From Malus domestica (Eukaryota > Streptophyta > Magnoliopsida > Rosales > Rosaceae), in the NCBI RefSeq assembly GCF_042453785.1, contig NC_091668.1, positions 9,444,001 through 9,508,000 of the forward strand: a stretch of 64,000 bases of DNA. Reading direction: 5' to 3'. Below, piece after piece: positions 23,831 to 37,243 of the stretch. Position 1 is the first letter of the stretch. The number at the start of each line of letters is the position of its first letter. The notes under the pieces are model-generated. The model worked only from the letters and a program-made list of their open reading frames with translations. It was not told the origin of the DNA and ran no database searches. Both the position numbers and the translations under genes were made by a program.

Positions 23831-24480
23831 ATAGCATCTTCAACCTTTTCCCAACAGCCTCGACTTCGAGATCCCCCCCTTCCCTCGTGTCATGAATTTC
23901 AAGGTTCCAATCAAACCCTGACTCGCCACCACCTGAGATTACCTCTCCTGACACCCTTCTAGTATATGTGCCACCATGCACCACCGCCTACAGCCGCCCC
24001 CATGTGGTTTTTTGGTGAAACCCTCAAACCCAGCTACGCTGGTCTTGGATCTCAGCCAACTCAAAGCCCAATTAGGCTTGCCCAAACCGGCCTCTCATTT
24101 CTTTCTTCTGAGCCTAATTTTATTTGGCCTGTATGAATAAGCATACCACATATTGGGCTTTATTTTTTTTCACTTTATCTTTCTTAGCCCAATAATAGAG
24201 GTTGGGTTCTGTTGACCCACCATTTTTCTCAGCTAGCCCACAACCCAGCAATCACCAGATGGGCATGTAGCCCATGTCACCCCACAATTTTGGACCGTGA
24301 CCTATCATTTACACGTATGGTCCCGAAATAACCCCCAATACAAAATATATATTCTTGTGTGTCTATATATATCTATGTGTTTGTATGTAGGTACCCATAA
24401 ACCTAAAGTTCATATTTAATCTCAAACCCACAGTTTCAAACATGAGTGTCATAGAAACCCGCAATTAACAGGACTTATCA
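23831..24480. other. Intergenic DNA, no gene seen
   Basis: A Pro-rich stretch near 23860-24000 gives short frames but no recognisable protein. Then follows the AT-rich 3' flank of the HD-ZIP III gene. Confidence 0.5.
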
Positions 24481-24801
24481 CATGACGAGACTGACATAGA
24501 GAAGGTATACAACCCCGTTGTGAGTGAGTTTTTCTTTTCAACGAGATCCTAAAATGCATTCAAATGCAGTGCTCATCTCAACTCCAAGATTACAAAGCTG
24601 GTATGTAGTCTTTTTTAAAGGGAGAAGAAAACAAAGGGCAGCAGCATTATGATTCATAAATAAAGCATAAAGAAAAGTAGCAAAGAGTAGATGATATTGA
24701 TAACCAAAAAAATTTGGGCCCAATATGCCTTTGGTGCAAAGAAGAGGTTTTAATTTCTAAGTTCTATATCCTATGATGTTGTTCTTGTGGCCTCCAAAGT
24801 G

Positions 24802-27800
24802 TTAAACAAATGACCAGTTGATGAACATGAAGCAGATGCAGTGAGCAGTTTCTTCTTCGTTCAACACCTTCCATGCCACTGCTCTCTCGTACGAGATCGG
24901 CCTTCCCATGCTTGACATGCATATTCCTCCTTGAAGACACATAAAACCCTGCACCCCCAAGATTTGAATAACGAAAGGTTAATTAATCGCCTATTTCAAA
25001 AGTACCGAAAATCTAGCTGGACTTCAAAGTACTATACCTGCTGCATTATCTGCGGGAACTCGGAGCATAGGGTCTTCCTTCCGTTGTCATCAAAAATCTT
25101 CTCCAGTGTTATGTCTTGAAGTGCAACTAACGTCGTCTCAAGCATGTCAAGGCCTGCCTGGTTTGCGAATGTAAAAACTGGCATTGCCTGCATAAATGAT
25201 GCAGTTAGATTATGGAAGGGGAGGAGGAACCAAATTGTTACGAAAGGCATGAAATTAAATGCTTCATATTGTAAAACCAAAGAAAAATGGTAAGCAATTT
25301 ACCTTCAAGGAGCAACATAAGATTGCATCCGAGTGATGCCAAAGGGATTTGAGAATGGACTCGCTTCCTTCGGTTTTTAGTAGTTCTCCACCCAGATAGC
25401 ACCTGAAAAGATCAAGATTAATCAGCATACAGCAGTCACTTTTGTCCAATTCTACGACGAACGATTGATGGCAGGATCCGGCAACAAGTGTCATACTATC
25501 ATTGCCATTTTCAAACCAAATACCCAATCTCTTGTAACATAAGAACTTGTACTATACGCACCTATAGCTCTGACAGATCCAACCAGCAAGTGTTTGTGCT
25601 TCAGGGGTGCCAGGTGGAGGCCGGAAACCAGCATGCGAACCAAAATGAGACGGGGAGAGTGCCAGTGCCACCCTCTGCACTGATGCTATGATACTGCGCA
25701 CATACTGCCGAGCCATGGCGGCTATATTTTCTTGGAGGTGAATTTCAAATGCAAACTGGAATGCTATTGTCATCACAGACTTTGTATTGCCAGAGTGGCC
25801 AGCATTATCACCAGATGCTCTGCTTCCTGCAGGTCCAACTTCAAGAGCTGAGGCAAGATCAAGCGTACGGTTTGGACTCGGAGTATCCTGCACAACAATT
25901 TAAGCATATAGGATGTAATCACACAAAACATATCAAACAAATGGGATGGAAAATGAATTCTATAATATTATGATATATCGTAAAAGATGAATGGTTACCA
26001 TCCGAGAATCAAGAGGGATGATGCGAAAACCAGAAGGTAGAATTGGAGCATCATCCGAAAATGATGCATCAATGGGAGCAAATACTAGTTCAGCGGAGGT
26101 CCCGACGGCATTCTCATCCACTCCGCTGCACAGCTGGGGTTTGATGCAACAGAAACAGCAAGAATCAGTGACCATAGCCAGTAAGGATGTTAAGAGCTAT
26201 CAAATATGAAGAGTAAAAATATACTGCAAATACTTCTGTGGAGCATTACTGCAAGAACATTATGCTACTAATCAAATCGAAAAGAAAATATATGTACTTA
26301 CTTGCAAGAGGAAAATGTCAGCTGCAGGCATCATCATATCCTCTCGATAGTGGCCCATGTTTTCAATCTTAATGACCTCCATGAACTGTTTACAGAAAAC
26401 CAAAATATATCAGAATTCAGATAGCATATTGCTATGCTAAGATGAAAAAAAACAGCTAAATTAATGAAAGAATGGCCTTTTACGGTTAACTGAAAAATTC
26501 AAAACCAGGTGCCTACCTCTTCATGCTCAATTGTGTGAGCCAGGGGAAGAATAACCTGATCCCCGAAACTTCCAGCTCGAGGCCCTAGCATGTTGCAGGG
26601 ACCAGCTTTGATAGCAGCAGCTGAATAAGCATCAATGCTTCTGTCAGCCCACTCTGATCGGTGTTCTCGCAAGAATCTAAGAAGTATGGCTGGAGGCACA
26701 TTCTGTAGGAAATGGAAACGATACACACAAGTCAATAACGAAATTCTGAAATGTTTGTTTTAGAGAAGAAAAAAGAGCAAAAAACCAAAATGTAAACCAA
26801 AATCATTTGATATGTGCCTTCTGGATACTTTTTCTGCTTCTTATTAGGTATTATTGCAACTTAATTTTGTTAGTTATTGGCCAAAACGCATCTAAATCCT
26901 TACTTGGAGTAACATGGATGCTTTGGCACATAAGACTGCAGTGCTCATAGATGGAACTCCATTGGTATAAAGATTTGCACTCATCATCTTGCCCGGAGAC
27001 GAGTTCACAAGAAGGGTAACATCATCAACACCATCACTTTCTAGAACAGACCATCCCTCATCTGTAAACCCGTTAACTGCTTCATTGAAACCTCTGCAAT
27101 ACAAAATTTGTAAGACTCCAACAAGGTGAAAGTTGATTAACCATTCTAAGAAATCATAAGGAGGTGAAATTATAACGCACTTGCTCAATCTCTGACTAAG
27201 AGCACGGAGAGCTGCAGGCCTTCTTCCCCAACCAGCGGAATTAGGCTGAGAAACTTCTTGAGAAATCTGCCTCAGGTTGCGTAATGCCTGAAATAAGAAA
27301 TACGTCTACATTAGAACACAAGATGTATGGTGCTTCATTCTTCGAATATTATGCAAGCTCATCATTTCTACGATTCTAACTTGTTTTAAACAAACATTCT
27401 CAACTACCAAATTTTAATATCCAAACAAGAAAAAACGACATCGATCAGGAGAAAACTATCTTACCGCCATAGTTGTCTTCTGAGCAAGAAGTGTTGATGA
27501 CTCATAAAGCGGGCGCAACACTTCGGGTACACTCCAAGGCTGGTTTAAAGCGATCAAATTAACAAGTCAAAATTGTGATCAATCAAGTCAAGGAAATGAC
27601 ATTGCTTCAACGTACAAAAGCCAGGCTGCTCTGCATACCTCCAAATCCATATGATCAACAATGTGAAGGATCGAGCCACCACCTTCACAAGGTCTAATTA
27701 GATACCCGCTCGGCAGCATTTCTGCTCTCACAAAATTCTGCACCGGTGGCATGCTAGGACCGTTCTGTGTGTTGTTAAGTGATCTTTCACAGACCTACCA

Positions 27801-30727
27801 ACAACAATTACAGCATAAAAACCAAATTAAAGGTGCTTGAAGTGGGCAAAGTTACAAACAAGTAACACCAAATTATTGAGTGCTCATACAAAAGAAACAA
27901 GGACATCGTTTACAAAACTTTTTAAAAAAAAATGGAACGGGGGACACTAATTAATGTACAAGGCTTATTGTTCGTTTAGTGTCACCCAAGTTCTATTTTA
28001 TATTAAAACTTCGTAAGGACAAAAAAATCATCACATACCACGAGACTACCATCTTCTAGTACCGATGTGTAGCGAAGCAACCAGAAATCTCGAGCTGGAG
28101 CCAAAGTTGTGGGTGCATAGAGCTAAAAGAGGCAAAAAAAATTCAGATATTTGTTAAGCATGTTTATTAATATTGATGAAAACAGATACGAGAACTACAG
28201 AAATAGAGGCTGGAGAGGATCTTGCTTACCTGCATGTAAAGCAGTTCAATGGTTCCACCATTGCCAGTGGACAACACGTTCAGCACATCCACAGATCGGC
28301 AGTTTCGGAACCACGAAGGCCGATCTTTGAGGATTTCAGCGACCTGTGTACAGCAAGAGTGTCTTTGATTAACACTTAATTACCAAAATTTTACACAGAT
28401 TAGTGCTTTAATTTAGTAGAGCAAGTGGGGGAGAAGAAGAACTTACTCTTGTAGGGTCTAGACCTACAAGGCCGCATGCACGTGCTGCCACACCAGTGCA
28501 ACCGTGAGAAATTGCAACGATTCCAATGGAATCCGGACCAGGCTGTGCAGTTCAAAACACACGTACAAAGTACATAATCAGCATTGGCATGCAGAGTTGG
28601 GACCCGACCAAAAAAAAAGAAAAGAATAATTGCAATTACTTCCTTAATTCTTTAAGGAAATGTGCATGACTAAAATCGGTTATAAACTTTTAATTCGAAA
28701 TAAAATTAGAGGAATACTAAATAGACAATAAAGGTTTAACTGTTTATTGTCAAATACGGTCCTCCTTATTAGTTTTGATGCAAAATGTATATAAGGTTTA
28801 ATTTGTGCATATTTATCAATTCTTTATCAAATTTAATCCGTTTTGAGAAAAAAAAAATACACACATTCAGTGTATCTTACACCATGTTTTCTTATGCATC
28901 TTGATTATCCTTTAAGTCATTTAACAAAGTACGTAAAAAGAATGCTTTTACACTTTTGTGTATCTTACACAACTGTTTTTTTATGCGTTTTGAGAAAATA
29001 ACTTCTCTTCATTGTACATTTGAATTTGATAAAGAGAGAACTTCAAAAGCTTTTACTAGACAATTATGTGCAATAAAAGAATGCAATACAATATTCTTCT
29101 ATTGCCTTGGGTGAAGCAAAAATAAGAAGGATGGGGGACCCAAAAGTGCAAAAGCAAAAGATTAGTGTGTCAAAAAAAATTGAGATAATGATGTGTTTTG
29201 GGTGTTGCTTGGAAGCTTAGCAAAGTTTGATGAAATGGTATTGAGAATAAAAAAAAGATGTATAGAGAGAGACAGAAAGAGAGAGAGAGACCTTCATCCC
29301 AGGCAATTGGACCCACTCCACAGCAGTCCCAGTGGCCTTTGATAAAAACTCTGCTAAAGTTTCCTCTGCAATGGACAGAAGTCTAAAAACAAACAAACAA
29401 AACAAAAGAAAAGAAAGAAAGAACAATCAAAATCTGATATATTCTCTTCTCTCAGCGGTCCAAAGAAAAGAAAAAAACAAGTGAAAAGGACAAAACAAAT
29501 ACAAGAAGAATAAAATCATGAAATGGTGTTGAACACGGACCCTGCAGGGCTCGCATCCCTTGGCGGTGGTGGTGGATGCTGCTGCGGAGTCAAATGGTGT
29601 TGACCGCTCGTCACCACCGAATCACAACTTGTGTCTGTCGTGGCTAAAGTCGCCTGCAAATCCAACAAAGAAACAACAAATCTCAAAACCCCATCATGCC
29701 AAAAACCTAAGGAAAAAATAAATAAAAGTTTATATATTATCTGCAAGAAAAAAAATATCAAATTTTTCCTAGATTGATTTGAATTCCCATTTATCGGAAT
29801 TATGAGAAGAACAATTTTGATCCACCAAATTGAGCCAATATAAGAGAATTCCCCTTTCTCAACCCACAACAACTAAAAATTTGTGATTCCAGTTAATTCT
29901 AGCTTTACGATTGAATAACTTAACAAGAAATAAGGAACAAAAATAAAAGAAATACTATATATGAAGAAATTAAGAGTGAAAATATCTGAAGACTCATTTT
30001 TTAACGTCTTGCCGGTAAGTTAAGAAAAACTGTAAAATTGTCGATTTGAAGTGTAGTGGCTAAAAGAGGAGTGTCAAAATCGCTTTTCAAAATTTACGGT
30101 GATTTGGTGAGAATTTGCATTTTTCTTCTCCGTTTGTGTAAGAAAATTGACCAAGATGATTTTTTTTTTTACTTGAATGTTGTAAATGATGGAGGTGAAT
30201 GATTTTACATTTTGTGTCTGTTGGCGGAAGTAGCTGTTCTCGTAGACCAGCTGAGACACCTGCTTCTGCAACCGATCATTCTCCTCCATCAGAAGCTTAT
30301 TCATCGCCGTCAGCTTTCTGTTCACGGTCTGCAACCTCGACGCCTCCTTCCGCTGCTTCTCTCTACATCTGCTCAAACACAACAACCCAAGCCAAAAATA
30401 AATAAATAAATAGATCCAACCCAAAATTTAAAAACCAAAAATAAATCAACCCAATTGAGAAATTTGACTGCTTGATGAACAGAAAAGATATTAAACTTTT
30501 TTTCACCTGCGGTTTTGGAACCAGACTTTGATCTGCTTAGGCTCGATGTTGGAGAGGATAGGGCACTCACGGATGAGCTGCTGGCGGCGCATGGAGCTCG
30601 GCTTCGGGCACTCATGGTACAACCGCTCCAAAGCTTCCACCTGCTCCGGCGTGTACCTTACGTACTTGCCATTGTCCATCTGCATCTTCATCCCACCATC
30701 TTTGCAGGATGACGTCACCGCCATCAT
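24802..30727 (-). CDS. HB8: Class III HD-ZIP transcription factor, ATHB-8-like
   Basis: Eighteen coding exons on the minus strand: 30507-30727, 30209-30368, 29541-29653, 29292-29382, 28447-28542, 28230-28343, 28039-28122, 27639-27794, 27465-27539, 27181-27287, 26904-27093, 26517-26702, 26302-26385, 25999-26133, 25562-25887, 25303-25402, 25038-25187, 24802-24948. All junctions keep phase and give 844 aa (ATHB-8 is about 833). Homeodomain at about 19-79 (YVRYTPEQVEALERLY, IKVWFQNRR), then a leucine zipper, a START lipid-binding domain and a C-terminal MEKHLA domain ending INWSFV. ATHB-8-like signatures include LATTDTSC, TSGQHHLTPQ and SVLESDGVDDVTLLVN. The Arabidopsis orthologue promotes procambium and xylem identity. 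Start: two Met codons in tandem (30727, 30724); either is possible. Confidence 0.95.
28533..29300 (-). promoter_or_regulatory. miR165/166 target site spanning an intron
   Basis: In the mature mRNA, GGGATGAAG at the end of exon 4 (29292-29300) joins CCTGGTCCGG at the start of exon 5 (28533-28542). The result is the conserved miR165/166 complementary site encoding GMKPGP in the START domain. In genomic DNA the two halves are separated by an intron (28543-29291), so the site exists only after splicing. In Arabidopsis class III HD-ZIP genes this site restricts expression to adaxial and vascular cells. Confidence 0.93.
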
Positions 30728-30742
30728 GACAAGGCCTCCTCA

Positions 30743-30941
30743 CTATATATAACACCAAAGTCACAAAATTTACATCTGTTTATACGGATCTATAAGCACA
30801 CGAATCATACATCGCGATTTTGGCACTCATACTTTACGCTGCACGGAGCGTATGAGACTAAAAGATGAGTGTTAAAATCACTAGCAGAATCATAAAGGGA
30901 AGAAGAGATAATATTGAAGATTTTTGAGACAAGAAACTTAC
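30743..30941 (-). other. Likely 5'-UTR intron of the HD-ZIP III gene
   Basis: On the minus strand a consensus donor CCT|GTAAGTTTC (exon end 30942) and an acceptor ATATAG|TGAGG (exon start 30742) bracket 199 bp just upstream of the start codon. A TATA-rich stretch (TATATATTTATA on the minus strand) lies near 31090-31103. Inferred from splice consensus only. Confidence 0.5.
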
Positions 30942-31159
30942 AGGTTTGGATTTGCTAGGAAGGTTTTGTTGATGCCCGGAAGCTAGAGAGACTATTAGTG
31001 TGATTTTGTTGTTTCATTCATGGTCAGAGTTGTCGAGAAGTGGCTGTGTTCTTTTGCTTTTGGTTTTTCAAACTCAAACTGTTATGTATGTATAAATATA
31101 TATGGAGCAGAAAAATGATAAAGGAAAAGGTTTTTAAGAAGAGAAAACCCCCTTAATTT

Positions 31160-31165
31160 CAGACA
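31160..31165 (-). promoter_or_regulatory. Candidate auxin response element TGTCTG
   Basis: CAGACA on the + strand reads TGTCTG on the gene strand, about 430 bp upstream of the start. In Arabidopsis, ATHB8 is directly activated by ARF5/MONOPTEROS through a TGTCTG element. A canonical TGTCTC in the opposite orientation lies at 31318-31323. Six-base motifs occur often by chance, so context is the main support. Confidence 0.4.
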
Positions 31166-31193
31166 GAAGAGGAACTGTATTTGTATTCACATC

Positions 31194-31197
<4 letters not shown>

Positions 31198-31256
<59 letters not shown>
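31198..31256. repeat. (CT)n microsatellite in HD-ZIP III promoter
   Basis: A CT run of about 59 bp with one TTT interruption. It reads as GA repeat on the gene strand, a class of promoter motif bound by plant GAGA-binding (BPC) proteins. Confidence 0.9.
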
Positions 31257-31330
31257 GTTTACTGCTGATTTTTCTTGCGGTACTGGTTTGTTTGGGCGCT
31301 TTCCAACACTTCAACTCTGTCTCACCGACT

Positions 31331-31333
<3 letters not shown>

Positions 31334-31373
<40 letters not shown>
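31334..31373. repeat. (CT)n microsatellite in HD-ZIP III promoter
   Basis: A second uninterrupted CT run of about 40 bp, about 80 bp further upstream of the HD-ZIP III gene. Confidence 0.9.
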
Positions 31374-31374
<1 letters not shown>

Positions 31375-31399
31375 GGACTTTTTTTATCTCTGAGTTTTC

Positions 31400-34300
31400 T
31401 GCATCAATCCACACTTTGATGTACATGCCATATGCCAGACGGTCAGTCCGTTCGAATTTACCCTCCAATCTTCATGTGAAAATGAGGTGAAAAGTTAATA
31501 GGGTAAAAACAATGGTTTGCATGTGAAAACAAAGACAAAATCATGAGGGTTTTAGCATGCGACCTCATTTTCTCATGCCATCACGCCTCATGCAAATATA
31601 TATATATATATATGCACTTATATATACATGCAATTTTTATAAGCATAGTTTGGCTGTCAAGCAATATTGGATATTGTCATATGGTTGTTTAATTATTTTG
31701 GGTCAGTCTGATCTCATGCACAAGTGTCCAACTGGTTGCTTTATACTTAGAAAACAAATTATATATGTTTGATTAATCAACCTCGCTTATGAGATTAAAA
31801 TATAGAAAAATATATTTATACATCATATTATATAGTGGGTTATTTCAGTACTGTGGCGCCTAGTACTCGAATATTGATTGGAAGTATTTTCTCTATCGAT
31901 TAGTTTGGACTGAATACAGAATATTCATCCTTACGTGTTGATGATGTAGTTCCACGACCCTATTACATGTACCCTTTCTTTATAGACATATGTGTTTAGT
32001 TGATTAAATAAGCAAGGAAACACGTTTTCATCCCACTATATATTACTAACCCACTAATATTCAAACAATAACCCAAGTCTTACTCTATTGTTTTTCCAAA
32101 CCATAGCAACCTTAATTGAATATATGCTACTCCCTCCACTTTCGGTCAAAATAATACTAATTTTTTCATACCTACGAGAGATTTTTTCAATATGTCGGGC
32201 ATACGGTCCGATATACCAAGTGTAATAATATAATTGGTTAGAAACTTTAAAAAAAAAAAAATCCAATCAATTGTATTATGATACTTAATGTAACAGGTTG
32301 TGTTCTCAGCGCACTAAAAAATTTCTCCGTATGTACCCATCAATTAGTCACTTGTCACTGGAGTTAACTAACCAGAAGAAATTTTGATACTACCAATTCA
32401 GTTAATTAACTCTCAAAAAGGATACTGAGTCTGTTTATTTCTGACTTGTCAACAAGATTGTCTTCCAATATAAAAAAAATGCAGTTGCAAACTATAAGTC
32501 AATTAGCTAAGAAAAACTTACATGTAACAAATGTACAACATACCTCACGTAACACATTCTATACTTATACGGTCTAATTTACAAAGAAGAATATCAAACT
32601 AAAGTGCAAAGTGACTGGCACACTACACTAAGCCAATCTAGCTACACAATCTATCCATATCTTATTGAGTCCTAGGCTATGACAAGTCACAATGGGGTTG
32701 AATTTTGCAGATCCATAATTGTCCTAGGTAAAAGACTTAAGTATGCCACTTTCTTAGAATCCCCTCATAGTCTTACACAAAATAATACAGTACTTTTCTC
32801 CACCATAATTTCACTTTACTGAACATGTACAAGTCAATACAACTTGCCAAATTTTGCCAGGTCAATGTGGCATGGTCTTCTCTCATCTCCCACCATGCAT
32901 TTTTCAAACCTTCCCACATTCTCCACTCCTCAAAGTTGGCCGTCACTAAAAAGGAAAAAAAATAATTAAATCTGATTGGCCAAAATTAGAAGCTAATGGC
33001 AGACCAACCTAAGTGGGTGTTTGATTATACAATGCTCCAAATCTTAAGATAGACTTAAGAATTCAATTATAATCTAATTTCTTTTCCCCTTCATGATATT
33101 CACTTTTTTGCCCCATTTTGTAAGTTACGAAACCCTAAAACTTTTTCAAGGTCCTTACGAATAAGTCCTCCATTTGATGAAAATAAGCACTTACCACACT
33201 ATTTTGACTATAATAAGTATGCTTTTAAAAATAAAAATACTTTTAAACCCTATTATTTTTCCCTTTTCCCCCCTTGAATGGGAGAAATCACTCTGCCTCA
33301 CTAGCAGGCGCAAATCAATCGACTCCAACCTCGAACTCAAGAAGAATCGGAGAACCTCTGGTGCCTTCGCGAGGTAGAGATATGTGAAGAAAAAAGAAAG
33401 AAAGAAACAAAAAAGTAAAAAGGCATGGTTAACTGACAGTCGCACGATCTCATTATAAGAGAAATCCAACGGTTGAGCGTGTGTTTCCCAATTTTATCCT
33501 TTTGTTGGGCTTGTATATTAGAGGTTCTTCTAAGAATAATAATGAGTGAGGAAATAACATTTTAATTTTTTACTTTTTATGATGGGTGGTATTATAATGT
33601 GGCTTGGAAAAATAAGACGAAAGAGTTGGTCTAACAACAACCCAAATTTTATTTTAACACACATAACTTATACATTTTTGTACACTCTCTAATATAGGCA
33701 TGACCTTCCATAGTATGTAAAACTCATTTATACTATCACATATAAATTGTGTCAGGAAGTATATTCGTTTTGTCCGTTTAAATAGCATTGTCCTTTTGAA
33801 TATAGCAAAAATCTTCAAACTGTATCAACAGTTTATAAGTGATAAGTATACGTATTTTCAAACTGATTATTAAACTAACGTTAACAGTTGTCGAGGAGTC
33901 TACACTAATTAACTAATAAGCTCTTAGCTTTAATCCCAAGACTTAATCTATGTTAATTGTTAAAAGATAAGGAGGCATGCAACATCAATGGCCTAACACA
34001 AAAGAAAATTAAAGCAAAAGCCCTAATCTAATTTTATTATTTATTATATGTCAACGGGGTGTGACAGAAGCCTGTGGGCTGGTAAAAGTGACAGCCTACC
34101 CCGCCACTCCCGGTGGTAGGACAGAAAAGCTTGCCACCAAAGTTATGTGAATTATTTTTTCTTTTTACTTTTTAAATTTTTTTGTTGGTAAAAACTTTGG
34201 GCCTGCAACAGGTCGACAAGTGTCGATTGATGTGTAGAGTGTGCTCGACGCCAGCCAGCAGACCACTTCTGGGTGTGGTCCACAATTGTGGGCCCAAAAG

Positions 34301-35264
34301 GATGTGGCCCCCGCACGCGTGCAGAGCCCTCCCCTCAGCTTTACTTACAACGTGATCCTCCTTGCCAACCACCTCATGTTCACCATTTTCTTTTTACTTT
34401 GTATTTTTTTTCTTTGGAATTTTGCCTTTTCCCCATTTTATTTAGTTTATACAGATTTGTAAAATTTATGTGCTAGCATCAAATTTTCATTACAAAATGA
34501 GTTACGATAGCTCAGTGGCGAAATTAGAAATTGTATAATTAGGGTTAGGTAATTAGCTAATCAGTGATCGTTAACACAATAAAAAGAAAAAATACAAAAT
34601 GTTAAATTTCATTTATGAATTATAACTCTGAGGATACGGATCAAAAAATCAAGTATCACACTTACTTTTCAATGGACCAGCATGGTCAAAACCTTAAAAA
34701 AATTTATATATATATAAAAAAATAAAAAATAAAAAGATACAAACAAGGCATATAACCACAACTTGGACGTGAGAAGGGTCGAGTGATCCTCCTGAACCTT
34801 CATTGGCTTCGCCTGTGCTATAGCTTCATTCGCTTATGATGCTATTATCATTATTGGTTAACATGTAATCTACAATTATGAATAAATGCTAGTATGATAG
34901 TATTGCACACGATTGACGATTGCATAACGCTAGTATGATAGTATCGCACAAGATTGACGATTGCATTGCATATCTTAAACATTTGTAGCATGTAAGGTAC
35001 CAATAATACGAGCGAAGAATTACAAAAGAAATAGGTTAGAGATTTTCCAGGGCTAATTTTCCGTTAAGAAAGAAAGGGAACTCCACACAATCAATGGAGG
35101 ATAGGCCTATAGGGTTGAGATGGAGGAAATAAGATGACATCTTTCGGTGAGAAGGGGGTTATCGCTGACGACAAAAGATGGAAAACAGGGAGGTTAAGTG
35201 ATAGTTTCGGAAAAAGAAAATGAATATATGGCATTTTTACTTATTTTGAAACGGGAAAGTCATG
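31400..35264. other. Upstream intergenic region, no gene seen
   Basis: AT-rich. Contains a (TA)n run near 31597-31612 and a perfect-like tandem duplication of a 41-bp unit at about 34885-34967 (GCTAGTATGATAGTAT...GATTGACGATTGCAT). No coding frame is credible. Distal regulatory DNA of the HD-ZIP III gene may lie here. Confidence 0.5.
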
Positions 35265-35274
35265 AATCGGAAAA

Positions 35275-35530
35275 GAGAAGTGCTAATGAGACTCGCTTAA
35301 AGTCGGACTTTATATGGCAGTTTTACTTATTTTGAAACGGGAAAGTCATGAATTGGAAAAGAGAAATGTTAATGAGACTCTCTTAAAGTCGGACTTTTAA
35401 TGAACTCTCTGCCATCCCACAAGTTTAACATCAATTTTCATGTCAACATTACGAAACATTGTATAAGAAATGAGGTGGTAAAGAGTCCATAGAGAGTCTT
35501 ACATTTAAAAATGTCCCCTTAGCATTTCTC
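35275..35530. mobile_element. Mutator-like MITE with internal 86-bp duplication
   Basis: The left end GAGAAGTGCTAATGAGACT pairs with the right end, which reads inward as GAGAAATGCTAAGGGGACA. Nearly identical 9-bp repeats flank it: ATCGGAAAA (35266-35274) and ATCGGCAAA (35531-35539). A segment of about 86 bp at the left edge, from TATGGCA(T/G)TTTTAC through the terminus, is tandemly duplicated (35226-35311, 35312-35397). The left terminus is therefore present twice. Confidence 0.75.
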
Positions 35531-35539
35531 ATCGGCAAA

Positions 35540-37234
35540 TGAAATAAAGAATGAGAATGAGATAAATTAGTTCCCTAGTTGATATGATTCATGATTTTCA
35601 GGTGCATAATTACGAATTTTCATGCATACTTTTATTCTCTTAGTGTCAATAAACACCAATAAAAGTTACAAATTGGAATAATTTCATAGACTTAGTATAT
35701 TGTTGCGCATATATAGTAACTTATGAAGTTGACAAATAGGGAAAAAAAAAAAAAACAAGCATGTACCCTAAGATTACTAAAGAAACTACGATAGTTTGGT
35801 TTGGTTCGATTCGATTTATGTTAATTGTGACAAACTTCTCATTGAATAAAAAAACAAGCACAAGTTAATTTGTGACTGAATCTTAATCATTTTACATTAC
35901 CAACTTTTTGAGATCCAAAACTAAATAACAACAGATACGTAGTCTGTCTTGTAACATGAATGCATGAGATCCGAGGGCGCTTTGTTTTCATGGTATATTT
36001 GCTTAGGACCCCAAACAAAACTAACACATGCACTTTGGATCGAGTTGCTTACCGGGCATAGGTAAGTGGATATATAATATAGAGGCGCGGGACCACCGTG
36101 AACAGCAGGCGTGTCGCCATCTTTCGGTGGTGGTGCTGTCAGAGAGAGACAGAGACCGAGTGACATTCTCTTCTGCTCTGTATTCTCCTTGGGATGCGTG
36201 GATTATGTTTTTACCTTCGTTTCGTCAACGTAACGGACTTTGCTTTTCACTCACTCACTTCACTCTTTTATCTCCATCATCGTCTCCTTTTACTGTGACA
36301 CGACGGATCACTGTCTCCTTGTCCTCCTCATCAGTTTTGTGTTGGCGCGATTTATTGTAGTTTGAGTAATTGTGGGGCGCCTGTCGCCGCCGTGTACGGT
36401 GGCCCCCAATTTAATGCCTCCCATTTTCCTCGTAGTGCAACTGCAAAGCATCTTTTACTTGCTCAAATCTTTACTGGTTTGCTTGCCCATTTCTGGTACG
36501 AATTAATTCACATCGCAAATGTCATCATTCACTTGACTCTCACTTCCTTGTTCATCGTGCCTGCCACTTTCACAGCAGAATCTGTCAACTAAATGTTTTA
36601 CTAGCCATTTTTTTCGTTGATTCTAAAAAATAGAAAGAACTGTTACCTACCCAGTTCATGTTTGGAGATAAATGAAAGTGTGGCTGAAAAAAATTTAAAC
36701 ATCAATTGTATGTGTTTCTCACTCCTATTTACGTGTTAGGAGGAAGTGCTTCTCACTCTTATTTACGTGTTGGGAGGAACAATCAGAGAGAGATCGATCG
36801 AGGATCGTATAGAATATTGGAATGTGTGCATGCGCCAAGACAACGATGTTAGATTTTTCAGCTCCAACGTACATGCATGCCGGCATGCGTTGCGCGTACA
36901 CATAGAACTTGCATTCATATTCTTTGCATGATGTAATTCATCGAAACTTTTAGAGTACATCAATGCATGATGTTCATTTGAAATGAACTTTTAGATGTGA
37001 TCAAGTTAATAGACAATATATGTTATACACTTATGTAAATGGACTCGAACTATTTGTATAATTTCATGAGTTAGTTTTGGAGTGTTCTACCCCCTTTATG
37101 TTACCAAAGAAAGGAAGGACTACGATACAATGACCTAATTTCTTTTGCTTTGTAGCCTATATAATTCCAGTGTTAAATGTATTAATAGGGTGAAAATTTT
37201 CACAAACTGTTTGATTTAGTTGAACTTTTGTGTT
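35540..37234. other. Intergenic DNA, no supported gene
   Basis: The 36040-36600 part is less AT-rich and has short frames on both strands, for example 36028-36360 and 36362-36592. None resembles a known protein and no intron structure joins them. It may be promoter or transcribed non-coding DNA. Confidence 0.4.
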
Positions 37235-37243
37235 TTAAATTAC

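Noticed and set aside
31181..31490. Overlapping + strand frames in the HD-ZIP III promoter
   Set aside because: CT-repeat translation (SLSLSL); antisense to the promoter.
36100..36190. miR156-like precursor (GCTGTCAGAGAGAGACAGAG)
   Set aside because: The mature miR156 sequence and a foldback arm are not present.
36028..36592. Frames of 110 and 76 residues in a less AT-rich patch
   Set aside because: No recognisable motif on either strand and no consistent splice model.
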